From positions 51,480,684 to 51,544,683 of the forward strand of contig NC_087064.1 in assembly GCF_963678635.1 (NCBI RefSeq): 64,000 nucleotides of DNA, read 5' to 3'. Positions 35,061-46,945 of this stretch are shown one piece after another. A program made the translations under genes and the position numbers. Source of the stretch: Symsagittifera roscoffensis. Taxonomy: Eukaryota; Xenacoelomorpha; Acoela; Convolutidae. The notes under the pieces are model-generated. The model saw only the letters and a program-made list of their open reading frames with translations, did not search any database and was not told where the DNA came from. Within the stretch, counting starts at the first letter, position 1, and every line of letters begins with the position of its first letter.

Positions 35061-35119
35061 GTAATTTTTATAGCTTACATTAAGCGCTGCGGAATTTTTA
35101 AAAAAGAGATGAAACTGAT

Positions 35120-35200
35120 CATAACAGGGCGATGCCATGAACGTTTTGAGTGCCCTTCAGCGTCTATGGAGCAATGTTCGATTTAAAATACAATAGAGTT
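35120..35200 (-). mobile_element. HINE-like right-end fragment, inverted
   Basis: ATAACAGGGCGATGCCATGA, then TGCCCTTCAGCGTCTATGGA, matches the complement of the element's right end with several substitutions. No left end is found. The interval 35200-35515 has no recognisable gene. Confidence 0.5.
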
Positions 35201-35514
35201 TTCAGAGACAAGATGAAGCATAAAATAGCTATACATTAAGGTATGCAATCAGCATACATTTAGGTACTTAATTAGTCAATTAGCATATCTATAGGCAATG
35301 TGGAACAAGTTCTGTGGCGGATTAAATGTTTACTCATTTGCTTTAATAGCACGAAGTATATCGCACGCGGTAATTATCCCATTTGGACCAAAAAAGCAAC
35401 CTCCACACTCTCCTCGTTTTTTGAAGAGTAATTTAAGCAAAACACTAATCAAAAAAATTTTTAAAGATTTTTTATACTTTCTTAAAAGCAAACGATACTA
35501 AATAGAGTTAAAAT

Positions 35515-35565
35515 AGCAATCACAAAATTCGAGGCTTAGCCATGATACGGGCGGTCATGTTAGAG
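35515..35565 (+). mobile_element. HINE-like right-end fragment
   Basis: CGAGGCTTAGCCATGATACG followed by GGCGGTCATGTT resembles the element's 3' hairpin and terminus. The left part of the element is missing or unrecognisable. Confidence 0.45.
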
Positions 35566-35614
35566 TGTGTGAATGCGGAATATTTGAAAAATATCATTTC
35601 GAAATGACCATCGA

Positions 35615-35858
35615 AGCGCTGATGCATGAGGCGAAAATTTGGAACATTTGACAATTCATAATATGCGACAGTTCGTAACAAGCGACATTTCATTACAGCA
35701 GAGTGAGCGGAGAACACTTATTTACGCGCAGTATTCATTTCGTGCCGGATGCAAGCGCAGCGGAGCAAGCGTATTCTACTAGCCAATGTCTTGTTACGAA
35801 ATGTCGCTGGTTAAGAATCGTCGCCGCCTGCTACAAATTGTCGTCCTACCGCGCTTAT
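35615..35858. repeat. GC-richer repeat with CGACAATTCGTAAC motifs, copy 2
   Basis: It shares the core GTGCCGGATGCAAGCGCAGC and GGAGCAAGCGTATTCTACTA with the copy at 34431, almost without change, and the flanking 'gacaattcgtaac' words. As in copy 1, a HINE-like left end follows immediately (from 35867). Confidence 0.7.
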
Positions 35859-35866
35859 GTTCCATT

Positions 35867-36318
35867 GTTCCGACTACTTTCGAAAAAACCGACTGAATAT
35901 TTGTGTTCGAGGGCTTTTTTTTACAAACTGTGGCTTTTCAACTAACCGTTTCTCAAATTTTTTTATTAGCCGAAAATTATGGTTATCTTGAGCTCCAATT
36001 TAAAAAGATATTTTACCTGTGCTTATTTTGAGTTATGGGGTTTTAAGATTACCGATTCGGCGGATTTGGGATATTTACCTAATACGCACAGATTTAATCC
36101 GTCTTAGAAATCATTGCAAATTGAGTTGAGGCATGCTGTCTGGTCTATTTGATACTTTGCTTATGTGAACTTTATCATTTGGTACTTTACGTAGCGTAGC
36201 GTGTAGGAGATCTAAATATATTTAAAAAAAATTTTTGGTTTTGAAAGTTTTATCAATATTTTTAAGCAAACACTCAAAGGAACTTTCAAGGCTTCGTCCA
36301 GATACGAACATTCTTGTT
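35867..36318 (+). mobile_element. Decayed HINE-like copy
   Basis: It starts TTGTTCCGACTACTTTCG and ends CAAGGCTTCGTCCAGATACG plus AACATTCTTG. The interior is worn but colinear, with AGATATTTTACCTGTG and TTTAATCCGTCTTAGAAATC. Downstream, 36320-37340 holds no recognisable gene. Confidence 0.6.
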
Positions 36319-37345
36319 TAAAATTGAGCGCAAGACATTAATAGCTTCCAGTTAATAAAAGCGAATTTTGTCAAAAACGACTGGTTAAAAAGTCGAAGTT
36401 TGTAAACGTACTGAAATATTCCATCAGTGTCATTAAAAATGGAACAAAAAACTTTGTATAGAAATAAACCATGTTCCGTACTAATTTATCTCTGTAAAAA
36501 AATCCAAACTTTTAAGAAGGGCGCGTCGATCAAGAACTTGATATTTAAAAAGTACATACCAAAGTTAAGCTAATAAAAAAAATGGTGAATTCCTTTTTGC
36601 TGCATATCGTGGTATGGTTGCCTTAGATAGATTTAAGCATACCGAGAATTTAATTTTTATCTACCACTCGAGTTATTAATCCTTTCAAAGAAAACGGAGT
36701 ATCTTGTATCTACTACTCGAGTTTTGAGGTAACTGTTTGCTTGAAATTAAACACTCCCAAATCAACTTTTATCTTCCTTTCAGTTTCGGAACAGTAAAAT
36801 GGTTGTACCGCTGATGTTATCGACACTTCAATTTCAATGACTTTTTTTGTATCGCGTAGCAGATAATTTTTTTCAGTTGTTTTTTGCTCCGAATTTCGCA
36901 GAAAGTCTCAAAATAACTGAACTCAGTGTTATAGCTTCTCACAATAATTTTTGACTTTTAACCCAATAATGTTGAACAAACTGTTCTGTTTTCTGCTTTT
37001 GATTAGATTTTTTTTGAAATTTTATCAAATACGACAGACAAAACGGCAGAAATGTGAAAGACTTATGTTCATTTCATCATTTTAAGACAAGGAGTTATGC
37101 ATCGTCTCTGTTTCTGACTGTACCAAATCTCCGAAAAATAAATCAGCAACAAATAGAATCGACACAGTTTTCGTATTCAGTTGAAATCACGCCCCTCACA
37201 AAAATCTTTGAATTTACTAAAAATCTCACAACAACATACATCAAAACGTTACGGATTGCATTTGAAATACTGTATTGTACAAATATTGTGGATTGCTACT
37301 AAAATTTAGTCAAACAAAGTACGTGTTCATTTTGCTCGCTAAAAA

Positions 37346-40300
37346 TTATCTTTTTTCGTTTTTCCTGGTCAACTGAAGTTGCGGATTGTCTAGATAAGCA
37401 TAATGCGCCAGCGCCGGTTTCCTGGTTTCATATTCAAGTTGAACTTTCTTGTAGTTCCAAGATAGAATACAGTCCCATGCCCTAGGTTCGAATCTCCACG
37501 GGAACTTATTGATGAACATTTGTTTGCCGTAGGATTTGTTGATCAGTTCTGGAAGAGTCTTGACTCCAATCATGCAAATGTGTCGCTGCTTTTTGCCGCT
37601 CAAGCAAGTGAAATTTTTCTGGAAGAACCACATTTTGTAACGGTTGAAGTATCCTACAGGAGAGATGAAACATTACATTATGGTTTACAAGAAACTTCTT
37701 TGTTTCAAACCAAACACTAGCGTTTCTTATTGAAACATTCAGATATACACTCGAAATGTCACAACAGCTAGCTTACAGCAAATCATGGCAAATAAGATAA
37801 TTTTTCAACTGCCATTTTTACAACATCAATTGGATTCAAGTTAGGATATCACAAAATGAAATTCAAGTCGAAATAGTGACCTCCATTTATTAAGACAGGC
37901 TATAGAGTATCCCATGTATTAAGATAGGTTATAGGTTTCGCCATTATTAAAAAATATTCGGGCACCGAAAATTTCACCATATGAAACTTATCATCTCGTA
38001 TCTTTACACATGGGAAGACATATTATACCTATCTTAATATATGGGAAACTCTATTCCCTATTTTAATACGTAGCTTGGAGACCGGAAATATATAGCCTAT
38101 CTTAATACATGTCTCCACAAGCACCCCACCCTCTCACTCGCCACAGCTCTCCTTACACATACACTATGAGACAACATTGTTTGCTTGGGGCTTCTCTTCA
38201 TGATAATGTTTCGGATCCGTAAAAAGAATCTAGCCAGCTTATTTCGCTTTGTCTGTTCGTGGCACATGCATTTAATCACAATATTAGTAGTGCACTCACC
38301 GTGCGACTCGTGTTCATAAGGTATGAAAGGCAACGACTCCTCCGACCACCTCTCTTTCAAAGCACCAGGCATGTTCAAGTGATGATTGAACTGCAGCAGT
38401 GCGAAGAAGGACTCCTCGGGGTATTTGAAGTCCATGACCAGCGACAGAAATGTCTCCGTTATGTTTGGATTGTCATGTATGAACTGTGTAGCTTCTCGCG
38501 AGAAGACGAAATGTGTCTGGCTTTTGAACTTCTGCAGTCCAAACGGAAGTCGTTCCGTCGGGTAGCGAAGATGGTCGTCAAAGTGTAGGGGGCCTGAGAA
38601 AATTGGTAAAATACCGTTTATGACAATTGTTGTTTTCTGGTTCCGTTCTTGTTGGAAGCCCGTTAGAATCAGGGAAAGAAATTAAGGCTTCTGCGAGATC
38701 GAATTCTGAGAAAATTCAAAAAACTTTGACAATCTCTGTTTTAGCTCAAGTAAGAACTTAGGTCATGTTCCGAGATCTCTCGAATCACTATGGGTGCTGT
38801 GCTAGTGAACTGTTAATTCCCAGAGGGGTGGCATAGTCCATCTCTCTAATTTCCCCGCTTTTCTTGAATAACAAATCTCTGGAAACCAATTATTTATAAA
38901 CCAATTATATTATTGATAAATTATCACTATAAAATATTACTAACTAACCAATCATATTCCATCTCTAACATTGACACTTATTTGTATGTGCTGAAACTAC
39001 TTGTAGTTTCAGCACCAGAACAATTTGAATAAATCTTAGACTACAGTTGTTCTCCTTCTGGATAAACTCCAAGAACTAACTCGCATAAACCAGTATACAC
39101 TAGATCTATTGAGACTAGGAGATATAAGAGTAAGATTAAGATTGGCATTAGACTAAGAAGTTGCACGAATTTATCCGGCCGAAAATAAGATAGCGTGACG
39201 AGCAGACGGTGTACCCTATCCGAAATTACTCTATGAGTATAACCAATAGGTCACAACTCATATCTACCTTGCTATCTTTTGAACTCATGTTATACTGTTT
39301 TGTTACAAATATTGAACATAACTTCGGAAAAATTTGAATAAAAGATATGTTTTCAATTGCTTTTCAAGTTCATTAGGAATGAAACAAAAAATTGTACTGT
39401 TATTATAGATATGATGGAGCTGAATCAAGCCGCCAGTTTCTCGACAAAAGAATTGTTATCGAACAAAAAAGGAGGTAACTTCAAACTGCTCACCGTCAAT
39501 AACATTAGAGCCCTTCATCTTGTGAAGCACTGTGACTATCTCCAGGTTAGTCAAGAGGGGCAACTCCTCCCCTGTTAAATTGATGAGATACTTCCACTTG
39601 TCAGAGAAGGCGAGCAACTCCATCATGCAGTTCAACTCCGCCCTTGTCTGCGTCACTCTGGCATAGTGCACATCTATGACCCGTTTGGGAATGATGATGT
39701 TATCAGGAAAACATCTGGCTAGTCTGGATACCTACAACCGGCTCAGTTTGCGTTACTTATCATATGATGTTTTTCTTAGCGATCAAACCCTGAAAAATTG
39801 TTTTAAGATATTTTGTAACTCATGATGGTACGTTGAATAACAAATATTTTAATTGAAAAATATGATTTTCTACTTAATATGCCAACATTTGGTTGATTGG
39901 TTTGATGGTTCGTATCTCTTTATCTATATCCTCCCTCAGGTACCTAGTGAAGAATATCCCCCTATGAAGAAAAAAATCAACGGTTAAGCCTATGAGAATT
40001 TTGTACCTAGTAACGAATCTCCCCCTTTTGCAAAATGAGGGGATATAGTTAAAGTGATCCGTTGGTTCATATCAACGAGTTGCAAGTTCGCTCTTTCAAA
40101 ATCATTTTCAAAACTAGCTTAATAAAATATTTTTGTGACTCACCAATTCTTTGAATGGTTTAGCAGTTGAATTGTCGACATTGATGCAATAAACATTTTG
40201 CCGCCTGAAAATGGACATCAGAATTTGTTCCACTTGGTCGAACTCATGATAAACTAACAAGGTATACGCTATGGGAAAACTATCCTCAAACTTATTGACA

Positions 40301-40695
40301 GGTTCTGTATTGTACAGATGGATTCTTCTGCTGAAAAAATTCTCGCATTTTTGAAAACCTCGCCTTAAACTCCCCAAAACGTGAGTTTGAACTCCAATCG
40401 AAGCATTAACCTCAGCCTGTGAGGCTTTTTGAGACCAAATATTTTCGCATGTACCGTAAATGGATTCAAGTTCGTTTCTTGAATATTTTTGAGTGTAAAA
40501 TATAGACTGATGAGTTTGTATGTACTGCAAATATAAAGGATCAACCGATCGGAAGTTTCCGTGGTAATCTGTTTGATGTTTTGCGCGATTTTCTGTAGGT
40601 TTCGATTTATAATTCTTTGTAATAAAAACAAAAAGAAAGAAAACAGAAATTGAAGTAATAATTATCTTCGAAAATCGACTTTTTGTTAGCCTCAT
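37346..40695 (-). CDS. Core-2/I-branching N-acetylglucosaminyltransferase-like (GCNT family)
   Basis: Four minus-strand exons join in phase: 40695-40144, 39731-39494, 38593-38300 and 37653-37346. All introns are GT-AG. The product is 463 residues, close to the usual length for the family. Residues 1-8 are cytosolic, about 10-26 form a signal-anchor helix, then a stem follows, as in type II Golgi enzymes. Family landmarks are FPIAYTLLVYHEFDQVE (140-156) and RRQNVYCINVD (164-174) in exon 1; CFPDNIIIP, then RAELNCMMELL and WKYLINLTGEELPLLTNLEI in exon 2; FKYPEESFFALLQFN in exon 3, the place of the D-E-x-F-x-A-T-L segment; and ICMIGVKTLPEL and INKFPWRFEP in exon 4. Family members add GlcNAc in beta-1,6 linkage to branch O-glycans or poly-LacNAc, using UDP-GlcNAc. 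Acceptor specificity cannot be told. No inactivating change is seen. Confidence 0.92.
38885..39275 (+). repeat. LTR-like repeat copy 2, solo, in glycosyltransferase intron 2
   Basis: This is the counterpart of the 28.2-28.7 kb repeat in the opposite orientation. It carries the same 12-bp-arm palindrome (near 38988-39013) and TATA-like box. It lies wholly inside intron 2 of the glycosyltransferase gene (38594-39493), antisense to it. There is no internal region beside it, so it is a solo LTR if the LTR reading is right. I could not define a target duplication. Confidence 0.6.
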
Positions 40696-41599
40696 TTTAA
40701 TGATTATTGCGTTAAAATCTTATCAAAATCATCCTGTATAATTAGAATGTGATGCAGAATATGACAACTTATCACACGATAGAAAAACGTGATATACAAT
40801 TCGTTTAACCAAAAAAAGAACACAAATCTCATTTTCTTGCTAAAAGTTAAAAGTTAAACTCGTCAGTTTATTTTCATTATACACTTTATCAAGCGAATAA
40901 TACAGAAAACAAAATGTAAAATAGACTAGCTGTCTGAAAAACAAAAATACTTGACGTAGTTTTTGCGATATTTTTTGTGACGACGAATTTTTGCGACAAA
41001 GAGGCTCTTTTTTCAAGATGTTCAAAATCCGCCCGTCAAAAAAGTTATTGCTGAACGCAAGAAGTGTTAAAATAAATCTAAATCGAATTATACTTTCGAG
41101 CAAACCAGCGTGTTAAGAGAAAGTTTAATTGGTTTCCGAACTGAGAAAATTGGCGGTATTTGAGCGAAAGTAAAACAGAACTGATACGGGGATTTAAGTT
41201 AAGCACTAGCTATGTCTAAACATACGTCGCAGGTTGGAAAAGCAAAATTTTCAGTGGAACGAGCTAGAAATTAATATTGCAGGGGTATTGTGTATCCGGC
41301 TTGACCACAAAAAGGCTAAGTTTCTTCGCGATTCCATGAGTACACAAAATCGCACGAAAGGTCGATTAGCACTTTACATGAGCAGATGATATGACTAGGA
41401 TTTTTCAATAAAACCAAAAAACTAAGTATGATACTTTTCTTAGTTCTCATCTATATTTGGGTGAGTTCGAAACCAAACACAACTGACAAATACGTAGCGT
41501 CTTTAAAACCCTTGAATCATTGAGGGATTGAAAATCTTGCGCAATACGTACAATGGGAACAGTTTAAAATGGGATATTTTGTACAGTAAACCTAATGGA
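40696..41599. other. Upstream of glycosyltransferase gene, nothing recognised
   Basis: This is AT-rich sequence that should hold the promoter of the minus-strand glycosyltransferase gene. No clear core promoter element was found. Confidence 0.35.
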
Positions 41600-41820
41600 A
41601 ACAACACTGCTCTTATCAGGACGAGGCCTTGAATGTTCCGACTGCCTTTTAAGGTCTATGGAGTATTAAAAAACAAATGTAATAAAATAAAACGAAAAAT
41701 AAAATTCTAAAACTTAGATTTTTGTGAAAATCATCACCCCACACGCCATACAAAGTATAGTGTGATAGATTTTGCTCCTAGTAACCAATCAATTATGGCA
41801 AATAAGTAGTAGGTAATATA
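41600..41820 (-). mobile_element. Truncated HINE-like copy, inverted
   Basis: It begins CTGCTCTTATCAGGACGAGG, then GAATGTTCCGACTGCCTTTT, and continues through CCCCACACGCCATAC and CAATTATGGCAAATAAG. It stops near 41820, so the element's left half is gone. Confidence 0.65.
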
Positions 41821-43990
41821 ACAAGCTGAACCCCGGGGAGGGGGTGAGCAGGGTGCGGAGGAAAAAAGCAGGAGCGAAACGTGTAGATTGTTTCAGAACG
41901 TTCCAAATAGACATAAATTGTTTTAGATTGTTCCAGAACTTTCATACACTTTACCTGTAAAAATAGCAACAACGTTTAATGTCATTTAAATTACTTGGTA
42001 TCTCTGAACTATCAAGTTCCTTGTAGCGTTTAAACTTCAAACTTTTACCTGTGGTTGATTGATAGCTTTAACGAGGTGAAAAAAATGCATCAAGTCTTTT
42101 CAGCATTGTTTCACAAATACACAATGGCTGGCTTAACAGTCTGAGATTTTCATATAAACAACCTTGGGCAAAATCAGACAAGTGAAAATTCCTTATATAC
42201 CATCAACTTAGAATGCACAAAGTACATGTAATTTAAAAAGCATAGCTTGAGACTTGAGTCCGATACAAAACACTCGATCTTGACTATTTTGCAACAAATT
42301 TTCTAACATTTATTGCCAATATATAACACAATTAAAATCCCATTTTTTCCCTATGTTTTTATATTTTTCCCGTAAAATCTTCAAACTAATTTTCATAAAT
42401 GGAATCCAAATGCTAAAACTGTTTTAACGGAATGATTTAATTTGAACTACCTGATTTTCTGTTGATGGAAAAATCCAATTATTGCTCTATTAAAATCTGA
42501 CAAGGTACTATCTTTCTCGGTATTATTTCTTGACCAAACCAAAAAATTCCCGAAAAGATTTTTTTTAAAACTGAGTTTTTATTTCATAGATATACACTTA
42601 TTTTCGTTTAAAAAAAATTGATGAAAGTGAAGTGTGAAAAGGAAACGCAGATAATAAAAAGTGCGACAATCATCTCAAGCTCACAAAACCTAAATTTTTA
42701 TCTGCCTGATTGTTAGTTTTTTCGATCATAAATCATATCAACATGATTGGAGAATAAGGGTGAAACTACATTCAGATGTAAGTACTTGCTCACAGTACTT
42801 TTGTTTTTTGCTTGAAATTTTCCTAAATTTTTCAAATCGTGTTAAAATTGCCTAACTATTGTTGAAATTAGATAATACAGCAAAAACTTTTGACAGGAAC
42901 TTATTTTTTTTTCGAATTTTTTTTTCAAATTTTTCTGAAAATGTCCCAAATAAAAATGAACGTTGAATGGATCGTTTCTGTTTAGTAATTATGACTCAAG
43001 ACAAAACAGGGAGACAAAAATGAACATCAGTTTGCTCTGTTATTTCAAAATAGTTATTGTATCAAAGAACCTTTTTATCCTAGTGACTAAAAAAAAGTGA
43101 TTGCAACAAACAAAGCTATAGAAACAGAATTTTTTTGAATTGAGCAAACTTTCACAACAAAGTTTAAAGAGACATCAGGAAAAAGAGAAATTCTTATTAA
43201 CAAAAAAAGTAGGTCTATTATCTGGGGAGCGATGTTTTTTCTCGGACAAACATGAACTCTTTTATCCAGGCTTTTTTAAATTCAATTATTGTGGAATGTT
43301 GTTTTGTTGGTGATACAAAATCAGTTTTAGACGATCTTTCGCAAATATTCAGCGTATCAAAAACAATGCTTCCAGCTCAACAGTAACTATTGACAAGGGA
43401 ACCCCAGTACAGAGAATTAATATGGAATAATTTCACAGTTTTCAAATTGAAATTTGTGATAAACAAGGGGCAGTCCTATCGTTATCAAGTGTTGAAACCA
43501 TAAAACTAACTCTATATTTTTGCATAGCCTCAGACTGATTTGTAAAAAACATTCTTTAATTCTTTTTTTCGTAAAATTCTAATCAGTTTGAGAATCAAAT
43601 GATACGATATTTTACAGAATAAGTTTATCACACGCAAAGTCATTTTCAAAAAATAAATCTTTCAAAAAGTCTTGTCAAAAAAATTCCAAGCAAAATAAAT
43701 TTAAAAAATTCCACAAGATTTTGAAAATTGCTGAGTCGCATGGTTGTTCATAGTTTCTGAATGAGCAGCTGACAAACGTGATTGAACATTTGAATACATC
43801 CAAATTTGTTTTGTATGCTATGCTTTCGTGCAACCATTAACCAATGTTTTCCTTGTGTATGTTTAGAATTGTTAATTGTTTGAAATCTGTTGTCTTGTAG
43901 CATTGGAATTGGAACTCATTGCAAAAAAAGAACCATTATATTTGAGTTTTCATGACGAACCCTGTCTATGATTTTTCAGAAAAAAAAATC
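41820..43990. other. AT-rich interval without recognisable genes
   Basis: No open frame of note or known repeat was recognised. A short GC-richer patch (CCCCGGGGAGGGGGTGAGCA) sits at about 41832, next to the truncated element. Confidence 0.35.
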
Positions 43991-43996
43991 TTTATC

Positions 43997-44227
43997 TCAA
44001 AATTTGCCGTTTTGATCAATTGAGACTCTTGACAGTCGCTCTCTTACAACCAACACTTCAATAAGTTCTACTGTCTCTCGAGAAAACTCAGGTTCAAGTC
44101 TTAAAGGTGAACCAACTGCTTCGGGAAACTCCAAATTTCGAAGACTGCAAATCGACGTTAAATTATGTTTCAAAAAAGGAAGTGGTTTCGTTTTCCATTG
44201 AACGCTGAAGATAGTATTGGGGCACAT
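43997..44227 (-). pseudogene. Unassigned frame at the downstream end of the Polinton-like relic
   Basis: This 76-residue frame with normal amino-acid composition (LRLEPEFSRETVELIEVLVV segment) lies about 400 bp beyond the capsid-like piece on the same strand. I recognise no motif. It may be a last fragment of the relic. Confidence 0.3.
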
Positions 44228-44620
44228 GGCAACTACCGGCTAACATATAGGTTCCGAATTGAAAACATTTTCCTGAGAAACTGATTCTGACCCGCAGGTA
44301 TTACAAATTTATTGCTTTTCACTTGGTTATAGTTGTATCTAGCAGGCTACTTCTTTAGTTCATCTTGAATTGAAGTATGAACAGACTAGGACACCGTATA
44401 ATATCTCGCAAAAACTTACGCGCGTCTCATTTGATCCGAAGATTTTGCATTAGCAACTTCAGTCACCAGTACAATTTTTGGTTTCGAACGAGTGGTTTGT
44501 ATTTTTTAGCTTACTAATAGGGAACAATAACTGATCCGTAGCAAAAAAAAGTCAACAAATAACTTTCCATAGAAAACACGGACTTGAGATCTTTTTGTCT
44601 ATTGTAGATGTTTATCATGG

Positions 44621-45080
44621 TTACTTTTTCACTATCAAACGACGAAGGATCCATTTCCTAAGATAAACGTTGAGTAGCAATTTTAGTTTTACACAGCCCA
44701 CGGTTTGAGACAGCTCCGTTTCAAGAAAAGCCCATTCGAGCGTATAAATTGTTAGCAGTGTGGACGACTTCATGGCTACATATGACATCGCAGTTTGAAA
44801 ACTTCGAGTGTAAAGTAGTTTTACAGAATGCAATTTTTGAAGGATCTGTAACAATTCTTGTAATTGTATCAACTGCCAAATTACTGCCGTCAATTTTTTT
44901 GAAGTTTTAGTTTTTAACTCCAAACTCTGCCAATCTAAATAAATGTTGGGATCGGTATCCAACAAAAATTCTTCTATCGGAAGTGATGGGAAGAGTCTCT
45001 TGTTAATATGAACTTTCAAATGTCTTCAGAACTTTGGGTTGGTGAAGATGAATTCGAATGGTGTGCTGCCTTGTGAATTT
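44621..45080 (-). pseudogene. Capsid-like (F54H12.2-type) gene fragment, frameshifted
   Basis: The 132-residue frame at 44621-45019 is only part of the signal. Just upstream is STPFEFIFTNPKF ending in a stop, like the Pro-x-x-F-x-I/V opening strand of this family. In a second frame near 44810 is LHSKFSNCDV, like the family's conserved L-x-S-L-F-S-x-V-D-V. Shortly after, back in the first frame, is WAFLETELS, like Y-R-A-Y-L-E-T-L-L. At least two frame changes are therefore needed to follow the protein. The family is thought to supply the jelly-roll capsid of these elements. Confidence 0.55.
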
Positions 45081-45221
45081 CTAGAATTAGTAGCGAAGCT
45101 TCGTGAAAATATCAGTTATTTTGTTTTGTAGATTCGTATTTCCTTGCTTTAGATGACAGACTGTTTCGAGATGCTGGATTTTTAGGATTGGTATGTTCTC
45201 TTTTTTCCTTCAGGAGCTCAT

Positions 45222-45450
45222 CTATCTACTTTTTTTCGCGGTTGATGTAGCTGTTCCTTTGACTGCGCTTTTCACACTCGGGTTTCCTTTTACTGTGTCC
45301 ATAACTTCAGGAAACATGTTTGCGGCAAATTCTTTACCTTTTCGATTGGCAGACGGCATAACGTATTTGGAGACAAATGGAATTGCATATCGAGCTGCCA
45401 TGAGAGCTAGCGACACATTGTCTCGCAGGACCGCGCAAATGTCTGCTTAG
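45222..45450 (-). pseudogene. Small basic protein of Polinton-like relic
   Basis: The frame of about 70 residues has a helical start (SLALMAARYAIPFVSKYVMP), a middle with KEFAANMFPEVMDTVKG and a Lys/Ser/Thr-rich tail ending KGTATSTAKKSR. Related elements encode a small protein with hydrophobic helix, then 'D-V-x-x-G' and a basic tail directly upstream of the capsid-like gene, as here. Some authors liken such proteins to adenovirus core proteins. The match is by pattern, so moderate confidence. Confidence 0.45.
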
Positions 45451-45529
45451 ATCTTGTTGCTGATAATAACGACCGTCGATAACGAAATTTTTTCAAATTT
45501 TTTTTCGAAAATTTATCGTTTGCAATATT

Positions 45530-45901
45530 TCATCTTCGTAAAATGTTCCCTCCAACACTTCGCCTTCTCATCTTGTACAACATATGATGGTGGTGAAGCT
45601 GAAAAACTTTTAACATGTTTGAAAATCTAATCACTGAAATGCTGATGGTAGCCCTTACAGAACGGGGGTCCACTGATGCAATACAGACTTGACCGTTTAG
45701 CTGAAATTTTGGGTTGGTGAGAGGAATTTTAGAATTTTGAAACATGATTTGGCTACCAAACTTGAAACATGATTTTGTTGTCACGTCGGAGAGCGCCATT
45801 CCAATGTCTCTGTTGACGTTGATTTGATCGCCTATTGTCTGAACGAGATGTTGAAGTTTGTCGACATAACGACACATCCCTTCATCTTCAAAATTCATCA
45901 T
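45530..45901 (-). pseudogene. Unassigned structural-type frame in Polinton-like relic
   Basis: The 123-residue frame has a beta-rich middle (KSCFKFGSQIMFQNSKIPL, then a segment with SVRATISISV) and ends in an Arg-rich tail. It lies between the ATPase and the small basic protein. A minor capsid or other virion role is only inferred from position. Confidence 0.35.
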
Positions 45902-46122
45902 AATTAATTATTCCAAGGATCTGATAGCTCTTTCTGCCAATTTTGTTTTTGTATACCCATTGAAAGCGTAATAATTTTGGACTTTCATAGCGCTGCAAGT
46001 AGTTCTGTATGAACCCTCAGTTTTTCCACTGATCTGTCTAAACCTTCTGGGGGTGGATTGGGTGAATCATGATTCATTCTAGCAGAAGCTTTTTTTGCCT
46101 GTTGAGCAGTGAGAAAAACCAT

Positions 46123-46311
46123 CTACTCAAACGAAGATAATTTGGTTCCATCGTTTGAGAGGGCAATTTTATCCACGTAGGCCACGTTCATACCCCAAAT
46201 TTCGTTTATATTATGAGCAAGCACTGGTAGTTGAACATATGCATATCTTTTGGAAACAAAAAATTTCGTGTTAAGCTGCTTTATTTTCAAAAAAATTAAC
46301 ATCCCGCACAA
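46123..46311 (-). pseudogene. Unassigned frame in Polinton-like relic
   Basis: This frame of 62 residues with YAYVQLPVLAHNINEIWG looks like real protein. It could be the N-terminal part of the frame at 45530-45901, separated by a frameshift. No motif is known to me. Confidence 0.3.
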
Positions 46312-46723
46312 TGGTTTTTGTAGCGCGCTTCAAGTTTTTTGATGGAACCGTGAGCTGCTGGCCACTAGTCCAAAGTTCGTCCTTTCGTTTTTGTTTTGTT
46401 CTTAACAAATTTTTACTGGCGCAACGTGAACCACGTCTGCGCATCAATCCGCCCTAAAGACATTTCAGAACTTTTAACACCACCAGTATTATTGTTACTA
46501 CTTCTTTTTTTTGTCCTCATTTCTGCTTCAATTTCTTCGTCTTCTGATGCTTTGGGATCCTCAAGGGCTGTTCCGGTTTTTTACTGGTTTATTTCTTGAT
46601 TTGAAATTAAATGTTCCGAAATTGCCTTTTGCTGTAACAATAAAAATTAGTTTTTTTGATGGTGACTGATCTTTTGCTGAGATCGAAAAACCAAACTGAT
46701 CTCATCCTTTCAAGGTGACTGAC

Positions 46724-46945
46724 CTAGAAAAGAGATCGGAAAACCAAAACTAAACTCTCACCAATTTTGACGTTGATTTTCTCGAAAGTTCTGCTCAGGT
46801 TCAAACAATTGCTGGCCTTGGTGGTTTTTGTTCCACCAACTTCACTTAAATTTGCATCAACAACTGACCCATTGCTGACGTTAGAAAACTCCTCGCGAAC
46901 AATTACATTATGCCCCTTTTGTTGAATATTCCGTGACACTCTCAA
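46724..46945 (-). pseudogene. Unassigned frame in Polinton-like relic
   Basis: This frame of 73 residues is polar and of low complexity, downstream of the ATPase. It is kept here because it lies on the relic's coding strand. The interval 46945-47660 has nothing recognisable. Confidence 0.25.

Noticed and set aside
37480-37505. A tRNA B-box-like word (GGTTCGAATCTCC) on the plus strand
   Set aside because: It lies inside exon 4 of the glycosyltransferase on the coding strand's complement, and no acceptor stem or A-box can be built around it.
43200-43400. Possible LINE reverse transcriptase segment (FVGDTKS-like reading)
   Set aside because: The resemblance to the F-A-D-D-T box is too weak, with no neighbouring palm motifs in order.
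45193-45450. Plus-strand 85-residue frame rich in hydrophobic residues
   Set aside because: It is the antisense shadow of the small basic protein frame on the minus strand, which has the better-supported pattern.
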